From: Candidatus Babelota bacterium
GTDB lineage: Bacteria > JAGOBX01
Length of the DNA: 11,684 nucleotides
Assembly (NCBI GenBank): GCA_017999075.1
Contig: JAGOBX010000064.1
Span: 1-11,684 of the forward strand
Direction of reading: 5' to 3'
Below, one piece after another: positions 6,201 to 11,684 of this stretch (position 1 is its first letter; each line of letters opens with the position of its first letter). The position numbers and the translations under genes were made by a program. The notes beneath the pieces were generated by a model. That model was not told where the DNA came from, did no database searches, and worked only from the letters and a program-made list of their open reading frames with translations.

Positions 6201-9167
6201 ATGAAAACCGCAGTCAAACTTTTTATATTAGCAGTATTTATACTGACGGTAATTGTAATTTTTTTTTTAATAAAAAAAAATTCTAATATAATTCTTAATG
6301 ACATTAAAAATAATATTTCTTACCAAATTGGCAAAGGATCAATTCTTAGCGATGTAGATGAAACAATAGAGGCAGTAAAAAGTAATGTTGAGATTCTTGG
6401 GCAGTTAGCTTTAATGAATTTTGATTTATCTTCGTCAAGTAAAAAGTATTTTTCGTCTTATATAAATAAGATTGATTCTGTAACAAAATTGTTTCTGATT
6501 AATACAAAATGGGCTCATGGAGTATGGGTTCAGCTCAATCCTGATCTGACATTCAAAAATAGCACATACTGCAGCTGGTTTTTATATAAAAACGGCCATC
6601 CGGCAAAACAGGTTATAGAAAACCGTGAATTTACTCCTTCAGAAGACCCTTATTATTTTAAACCGATAACTGCCGGGAAAGGAGTTTGGAGCGAAGTTTA
6701 TACAGATTTTGATATTAAAGAAACAATGATATCTTATTCTATTCCTTTATATAAAAACAGTAAATTGATTGGAGTCGCAGGAATAGACATTACTCTTAAG
6801 GAACTGTCTGAAAAATTGATTGCAATGAGAAACAAATATAATGGAGCAGAATTATTTCTGACAGATATTGACATGCACGTTATTGCTCCTAAATATTCAA
6901 CTGAAGGAAAGGAAATATGCAATAAAGATCTTTGTAATTGTGAAAAGAATCTGTCTTTCATAAAAAAAAAATTTTCTGCGGAACCTTCGGGATATTTCGA
7001 TTATGTTGAAAACGGGAAGAATAAAATCGCTGTTTTTACAAAAGTATCAGATAATTTTAATATAATAGCAACGATTCCAGTTAGTTCTGCTTACAGAACT
7101 TTCAATATACTTTTATATTCATTATATGTTATTCTTGCAATTCTGATGATAACTATAATTTACGCATTGCGTAAAAGCGTGCAGACAATGAAAAATAATA
7201 AAATTCTTGAAAACCAGACGTCTATACTTCATGGTATAATAAAATCGTCTAATGATGTAATTTATTATAAAGACATTGAAGGAAAATATATAGGATGCAA
7301 CAATGTTTTTGAATTGATTACTGGTAAAGATAAAAATGAAATTATCGGAAAGACGGATTTTGAATTGTTTTCTGAGTCTTTTTCTGAAGAAAATAAAATA
7401 ATTGAAAACAGGATTCTTGAAACAGGCGGGATTCATAATGAAGACAGATGGTTTACGCCTAAAAATAGAAATCCGGTATATTATAATTTTCAAATTGTTC
7501 CTCTAAAAAATAATTCAGGAGAACTGATTGGACTACTTGGAATAGGCCGGGATATGACAAAAAATAAACTTGCAGAACAGGAAATAATCAAGGCTAAGGA
7601 ACGAGCTGAAGAACTTAATAAATTGAAAAATGAATTTCTGACAAATGTTTCTCATGAGATTAGAACCCCTATGAATGCTATAATAGGATTTTCTGATTTT
7701 TTGCTGAAAGAAAAACTTACTTCCAGACAAACTGAATTTATAAAAATCATTTGTGAAAACGCTGAAAAATTATTGGATTTAATAAATGATATTCTTGATA
7801 TCTCGTGGATTGAATCCAATAAATTTAAAATTGCGCATAAGCCGTTCAACATTAGTCTGCTTATTAAAGAAGTTTTATCTAAAATCAAACATAAAATTAA
7901 ATTGGAAGAAAAACCAATTGAAGTTGTTTTGAATATGGAAAATATTTATTCGGATGTTGTAGGAGATCATGACAGGTTAAAACGCATATTAATAAATCTA
8001 TTGAGTAATGCGGAAAAATTTACAGATAAAGGAACAATAACTTTTTCTGTAAAGACTATAAATGAAAACGATGAATTTGTTACATTTGAAATTTTAGTTC
8101 AGGATACAGGAATAGGGATTTCTGAAAAAATTATTAATACAATATTCGAACCTTTTAAACAGGCAGACAGTTCTGCAACGAGAAAATACGGAGGCACAGG
8201 TCTTGGATTAACTGTAACGAAAAAAATGATTGATTTGATGAACGGGTCAATACGGGTGGAAAGTGAATTGGGAATAGGTTCGAAATTTTATGTTATTATA
8301 AAATTAAAAAAAGGTTATAATCAGTCTGATAAGAATAATATACAGCCATTAATTTTAAAAAAATATGAACCAAGAATTTTAGCGGTTGACGACAATGATA
8401 TGAACTTAAAACTTATTGAAATAATGCTGGAAAAAATGGGATATAAAAATATTGATTTTGCACTGGATGGAGAAGAAGCGGTAAAAATGGCGGAGAATAA
8501 TAAATATGACCTGATTTTAATGGATATTCAAATGCCTGTTATGAATGGTATTGAAGCTTTTAAAATGATAAAAAATAAAAAAATATCTGTTCCTGTAATA
8601 GCTTTGACAGCAGACGCTATGGAAGGAAGCGAAAATAAATATCTAAACGAAGGAATGGATGATTATATTTCTAAACCTATAGATAAATATAAGTTTCAAG
8701 CGATTATTCAAAAATGGCTTGGATATAAACAGGAAGCAGAAATAAGTGATTATGAGAAAAATGTAGAAGATAATGCAAATAAGGATTTGAAAAATTGCGT
8801 TGAAGAAAATGAATCTAATAATATGATACCTGACGGTAAAGATGAAATGATAGTGCAGCGCTGGATAAAATATATGGGAGAAGACAAAGATTTCCAACAA
8901 TTGACATTGAATGGCATAAAAATGATCCCTTCAATAATAAACAGAATAGAAAATTATATTAATTCCAATAATATTGACGAGTTAAAAAAAATTGTTCATT
9001 CACAAAAAGGTTCACTTGGATCAATCGGGATTATTAATATCAGCAATATATTATCTGAAATGTCTGCAGAATTGAAAAAAAATGATTTTAAAATGGAAAA
9101 TATTAAACGGTTATTTGCCGGGTTAATTGAAATTTATAATAAAATACCGGAACAATATTTTAAATGA
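6201..9167 (+). CDS. Hybrid histidine kinase, Cache-PAS-HisKA-HATPase-REC-HPt
   Basis: This 988-residue membrane sensor kinase holds a complete phosphorelay. A first membrane helix (about 7-24) and a second (about 302-322) flank an extracytoplasmic Cache-type ligand domain (about 35-295; IPLYKNSKLIGVAGIDITL at 181-199). A PAS domain follows (about 338-455). HisKA has phospho-acceptor H485 in NVSHEIRTPMNAIIG. The ATPase domain shows the N box NLLSNAEKFT (N603), DTGIGI (635-640), FEPF (649-652) and GGTGLGL (664-670). The receiver (about 725-840) has D730/D731, phospho-acceptor D775 in LILMDIQMP, T803 and K825. A C-terminal HPt domain (about 880-985) has H933 in IVHSQKGS. All key residues are present, so it looks active. 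The Cache part contains a cysteine cluster (C240, C245, C247). The output partner is not in the window. The start is set by the immediate signal-anchor helix; no Shine-Dalgarno site is evident. Its stop overlaps the glycosyltransferase start. Confidence 0.95.
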   Translation: MKTAVKLFILAVFILTVIVIFFLIKKNSNIILNDIKNNISYQIGKGSILSDVDETIEAVKSNVEILGQLALMNFDLSSSSKKYFSSYINKIDSVTKLFLINTKWAHGVWVQLNPDLTFKNSTYCSWFLYKNGHPAKQVIENREFTPSEDPYYFKPITAGKGVWSEVYTDFDIKETMISYSIPLYKNSKLIGVAGIDITLKELSEKLIAMRNKYNGAELFLTDIDMHVIAPKYSTEGKEICNKDLCNCEKNLSFIKKKFSAEPSGYFDYVENGKNKIAVFTKVSDNFNIIATIPVSSAYRTFNILLYSLYVILAILMITIIYALRKSVQTMKNNKILENQTSILHGIIKSSNDVIYYKDIEGKYIGCNNVFELITGKDKNEIIGKTDFELFSESFSEENKIIENRILETGGIHNEDRWFTPKNRNPVYYNFQIVPLKNNSGELIGLLGIGRDMTKNKLAEQEIIKAKERAEELNKLKNEFLTNVSHEIRTPMNAIIGFSDFLLKEKLTSRQTEFIKIICENAEKLLDLINDILDISWIESNKFKIAHKPFNISLLIKEVLSKIKHKIKLEEKPIEVVLNMENIYSDVVGDHDRLKRILINLLSNAEKFTDKGTITFSVKTINENDEFVTFEILVQDTGIGISEKIINTIFEPFKQADSSATRKYGGTGLGLTVTKKMIDLMNGSIRVESELGIGSKFYVIIKLKKGYNQSDKNNIQPLILKKYEPRILAVDDNDMNLKLIEIMLEKMGYKNIDFALDGEEAVKMAENNKYDLILMDIQMPVMNGIEAFKMIKNKKISVPVIALTADAMEGSENKYLNEGMDDYISKPIDKYKFQAIIQKWLGYKQEAEISDYEKNVEDNANKDLKNCVEENESNNMIPDGKDEMIVQRWIKYMGEDKDFQQLTLNGIKMIPSIINRIENYINSNNIDELKKIVHSQKGSLGSIGIINISNILSEMSAELKKNDFKMENIKRLFAGLIEIYNKIPEQYFK

Positions 9168-10279
9168 AAATTGAAACGATTAATTTTTTTTCTCCAGTTA
9201 ATTCTCTTGGGTACGGAATAGCAGGTAAAAATCTTGCTATTGAACTCGATAAGCGTATCAACGTGTGCCTGATTCCTGATAATATGAATATGACAGGAAT
9301 TGAATCAGAGGAAATGGAAATTTTAAAAAAATTGTCAGGCCGGTTTAAAACTATACAATTCAACCGTCCGGGAATTTGTCTTGGTTACGGAAATATGATG
9401 TTTAAGTTTTGCGGTACTAAAAGAATAGGATATACTATATTTGAAAATACATTGCTGTACGATGACTGGACAAATCAGTTGAAACAGCTTGATATGGTAT
9501 GGACTTTTTCTGAATGGGGGAAAAAAATAATTGAAAATTCAGGAATAAAATGCCATATAGTTCCAGGGGGAGTTAATACAGAAATATTTAAAAAAAACCC
9601 GGAATTTAAAAGAAATACAGGAGATTATTTTTATTTTGTTTCAGTAGGGAAATGGGAACCACGTAAAAATCAGGAATTATTAATCAAAGCGTTTTGCAAT
9701 GAATTTAAACCTTCGGAAAAGGTTAAGTTATTCGGGTTTTGGAATAATCCGTTTATTCAGGAAGATATTGGTAAAACCGTGGCTAAAATTATTACAAACG
9801 GCCATCAATTAAATAATTTTGATGGAAAAAACATCGGGGATACGGTTATTCTATGCCCTCAGCTGCCGAGTCAGAAAATGTTTGTTCAATTATATAATCA
9901 GATGGATTGTGCTGTTTTTCCCTACAGAGCTGAAGGATGGTGCCTGCCTTTGATGGAAGCAATGGCTTGCGGACTTCCTTGCATAGCGACAAATTATTCT
10001 GCTCCTCTTGATTATATAAACCATGAAAATTCCATTTTACTTCAGCCCGGAAAATTCATTGATATTCATAAAACCGATCCAAAAAATTATCATCAGAACG
10101 CAGGTAGTTGGGCTGATCCTGATATTGATGAATTGAAGCAGCTGATGCGGCGTGCGTATCAGAATAGGGAGAATCTTATCAGTATTGGAAACAAAGCTTT
10201 TGAAACAATGCAAAAATGGAAATGGGAAAAAGCTGCCGGATATGCATTCGATCTCCTGAAAAAATTGGAAATCGGTTAA
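9164..10279 (+). CDS. GT4-family (group 1) glycosyltransferase
   Basis: This 371-residue soluble protein has the GT-B architecture of retaining group 1 transferases. The N-terminal half contains the glycine-rich NSLGYGIAGKNLA (13-25), and VPGGVNTEIF (133-142) begins the linker. The C-terminal nucleotide-sugar half has SVGKWEPRKNQELLIKAF (160-177) and the E-x7-E motif AEGWCLPLMEAMACG (E257, E265), then LPCIATNYSAPLDY. It would transfer a sugar from a nucleotide donor to an acceptor that I cannot identify. No signal or membrane segment is seen, so it probably acts at the cytoplasmic side. The ATG shares four bases (ATGA) with the kinase stop and lacks a strong Shine-Dalgarno site, so it probably depends on translational coupling with the kinase. 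There are no other sugar-pathway genes in the window to suggest a polysaccharide locus. The stop lies one base from the convergent MFS stop. Confidence 0.9.
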   Translation: MKIETINFFSPVNSLGYGIAGKNLAIELDKRINVCLIPDNMNMTGIESEEMEILKKLSGRFKTIQFNRPGICLGYGNMMFKFCGTKRIGYTIFENTLLYDDWTNQLKQLDMVWTFSEWGKKIIENSGIKCHIVPGGVNTEIFKKNPEFKRNTGDYFYFVSVGKWEPRKNQELLIKAFCNEFKPSEKVKLFGFWNNPFIQEDIGKTVAKIITNGHQLNNFDGKNIGDTVILCPQLPSQKMFVQLYNQMDCAVFPYRAEGWCLPLMEAMACGLPCIATNYSAPLDYINHENSILLQPGKFIDIHKTDPKNYHQNAGSWADPDIDELKQLMRRAYQNRENLISIGNKAFETMQKWKWEKAAGYAFDLLKKLEIG

Positions 10280-10280
10280 A

Positions 10281-11684
10281 TTATTTAGTTTTAATATTTT
10301 TCCAGTAACCTGTAACTAATTCAAATGTCAACCCGAAAATAGGTCTGATTTTTGAAAATAAAAAAATTAATAAATGCGGATCTGTCTGATTAATTTGCCG
10401 CATTTCGGTAAAACGTTTATAAAAAAATATAAGAGTAAAAAAACGCAAAAAACCGCTTATAACAAATAAGGGGAAAAAAGTGTAAATACCTCCAAACCAT
10501 CCTACAATAAATTTACCTGATTCCATTTCAAGATGTTTTGCTATATAACCTCCGATAGTTGCTCCTGTGAAAATTGCTATTCCATTACAAAATTGATTTA
10601 ATGAAAAACCCAATGTTCTGTCCTCAGGCGTTAATGTATCATAAATATAGTTTGCAGAACAAAGATTGAACCCGGCCCAAACTATTCCGGCAAATATCTG
10701 AATTAAAATTATCCAGGCAAGTGAACCGCTTACAATCCATAAAACTGGGGAAACAATCACGCCGATGCCTGTAAGTATTATTAAATTACGGTTTCCATAC
10801 CTGTCGCTCCATTTTCCCCACCACCGCATAGTAAGAAATTGGGAAATTATTATGACCATTGAAGCAGCAGTGAATTCTATATAATTGTAATGAAGCTGTT
10901 TTAACATATGTACTGCAAAATAAGGGCCTGCCACGAACACCGATAAATTTGTAAATGCAAGAAAAACTAAAAAATTCAAGTAATTTTTATTTTCAGGATT
11001 TTTTATAAGTTTTATGAAATTGCTGTTTCTATTAATTTTTTCCTGTCCTTTTATATAAGCGGGGTCAGTCATTTTATTAAGAAAAATAACTGAAAACATT
11101 CTTGCTAAAAAACCGGTTCCAAACAGTAATCCGAATCCAAGATGTTCAAGTTTATTTGATTTGAAAAAATATAATATCATTCCTCCTGCTGCAATTGATA
11201 TGCATGCGACAAATCCGTTAATGCTGTTTCTAAGACCAAAATAAGTTCCGCGTTTTGAAGGAGGAACTATATCTCCCATAAAACTGTTCCATAATGGACC
11301 AATTGAATTTCCTGAAATTTGATAAAGGATTATAAGAGATAAAAAAAATATAAAATCTATTTTCCCATAAAATAATACAAAAATTCCAATCGGAAATAAA
11401 ACAATTCCCTGCAATCCTGCTCCGAATAAAATCCAGTATTTTCTATATGAAGAAGAACTTAAAATTCCTGAAGTGAAAATCTGAAAAGTATTTCCTATTG
11501 AACTTGGTAAAGACATTATTGTTCCTATTTGCTGTGAAGAAAATTCGCAAAATACAGCAAATGGCGAAAAAAAATTTTCTGCTATACCTGACATTACAGA
11601 ATATGCCATTCCGTCTCTTATCGAATTTTTGAGGTTTTTTTCCGTATCGATTTTTGCTTCAAGTTTTTTTACATTATCATAATT
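10281..11684 (-). CDS. MFS transporter, 5' end beyond the window
   Basis: At least 467 residues are visible, with about 11-12 hydrophobic segments of the major facilitator superfamily. Numbering from the ATG at 11609, GPLWNSFMGDIVPPSKRGTY (104-123) forms the loop after an early helix and GKWSDRYGNR (265-274) is a motif-A-like loop between the halves. The C-terminus is a basic cytoplasmic tail. The frame stays open without a stop for 25 more codons to the window edge. Those codons encode a Lys/Glu-rich stretch leading into NSIRDGMAYSVMSGIAENF, where the first helix region seems to span the ATG at 11609. There is no good Shine-Dalgarno site before that ATG, so it is probably internal and the true start lies outside. 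The substrate is unknown. The gene converges on the glycosyltransferase with one base between the two stop codons and no terminator hairpin visible. Confidence 0.88.
   Translation of the reverse strand, partial: NYDNVKKLEAKIDTEKNLKNSIRDGMAYSVMSGIAENFFSPFAVFCEFSSQQIGTIMSLPSSIGNTFQIFTSGILSSSSYRKYWILFGAGLQGIVLFPIGIFVLFYGKIDFIFFLSLIILYQISGNSIGPLWNSFMGDIVPPSKRGTYFGLRNSINGFVACISIAAGGMILYFFKSNKLEHLGFGLLFGTGFLARMFSVIFLNKMTDPAYIKGQEKINRNSNFIKLIKNPENKNYLNFLVFLAFTNLSVFVAGPYFAVHMLKQLHYNYIEFTAASMVIIISQFLTMRWWGKWSDRYGNRNLIILTGIGVIVSPVLWIVSGSLAWIILIQIFAGIVWAGFNLCSANYIYDTLTPEDRTLGFSLNQFCNGIAIFTGATIGGYIAKHLEMESGKFIVGWFGGIYTFFPLFVISGFLRFFTLIFFYKRFTEMRQINQTDPHLLIFLFSKIRPIFGLTFELVTGYWKNIKTK

Noticed and set aside
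7122-7493. 123-codon minus-strand frame inside the kinase gene
   Set aside because: It is antisense to the conserved second membrane helix and PAS domain of the kinase and shows no recognisable domain; a shadow of AT-rich coding sequence.
1-11684. CRISPR array, toxin-antitoxin pair or defence operon
   Set aside because: No spaced direct repeats beyond the two-copy 24-base unit, and no nuclease, small toxin or other defence-type gene pair is visible on either strand.

Overview
The window is AT-rich (roughly 30% G+C by eye) and looks like chromosome from a Gram-negative-type bacterium. Pointers to that are a phospholipid-recycling pair resembling LplT/Aas, a signal-anchored hydrolase that probably faces the periplasm, a large Cache-type hybrid histidine kinase, and clear Shine-Dalgarno sites (AGGAG, GGAGG) before several genes. 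I cannot name the lineage from sequence alone; a deltaproteobacterial, spirochaete-like or candidate-phylum origin would all fit.

Layout. Bases 1-587 carry mobile-element debris: two copies of a 24-base tandem repeat that resembles IS21-type terminal repeats, joined in frame to the C-terminal coiled-coil end of a large serine recombinase. That reading frame stops inside the 3' end of a tRNA-His gene on the minus strand (576-652), which has its own promoter-like sequence. Next comes a minus-strand block, transcribed from about 5.9 kb down to 732: a signal-anchored amidohydrolase, an LplT-like MFS lysophospholipid flippase, and an 880-residue Aas-like protein with acyltransferase, acyl carrier and acyl-activating domains in one chain. 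A divergent intergenic region of about 305 bases with a near-palindrome separates this block from a plus-strand pair: a 988-residue hybrid histidine kinase (Cache-PAS-HisKA-HATPase-REC-HPt) and a GT4-type glycosyltransferase whose start overlaps the kinase stop (ATGA). The window ends with a convergent MFS transporter on the minus strand, cut by the window edge; only one base lies between its stop codon and that of the glycosyltransferase.

How the genes fit together. LplT and Aas form a known functional pair: LplT flips lysophospholipid inward across the inner membrane, and Aas re-acylates it with an ACP-bound fatty acid. Here the carrier is built into the enzyme, so activation, carriage and transfer may all occur within one polypeptide. 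The amidohydrolase in front of them may belong to the same transcription unit, but its substrate is unknown. The kinase contains a complete internal His-Asp-His phosphorelay and is probably translationally coupled to the glycosyltransferase, but no DNA-binding response regulator is visible here. I do not see a clearly new defence or mobile system in this window. The most distinctive items are the PlsC-ACP-AMP-ligase fusion, the kinase/glycosyltransferase coupling, and the nested mobile remnants abutting tRNA-His.
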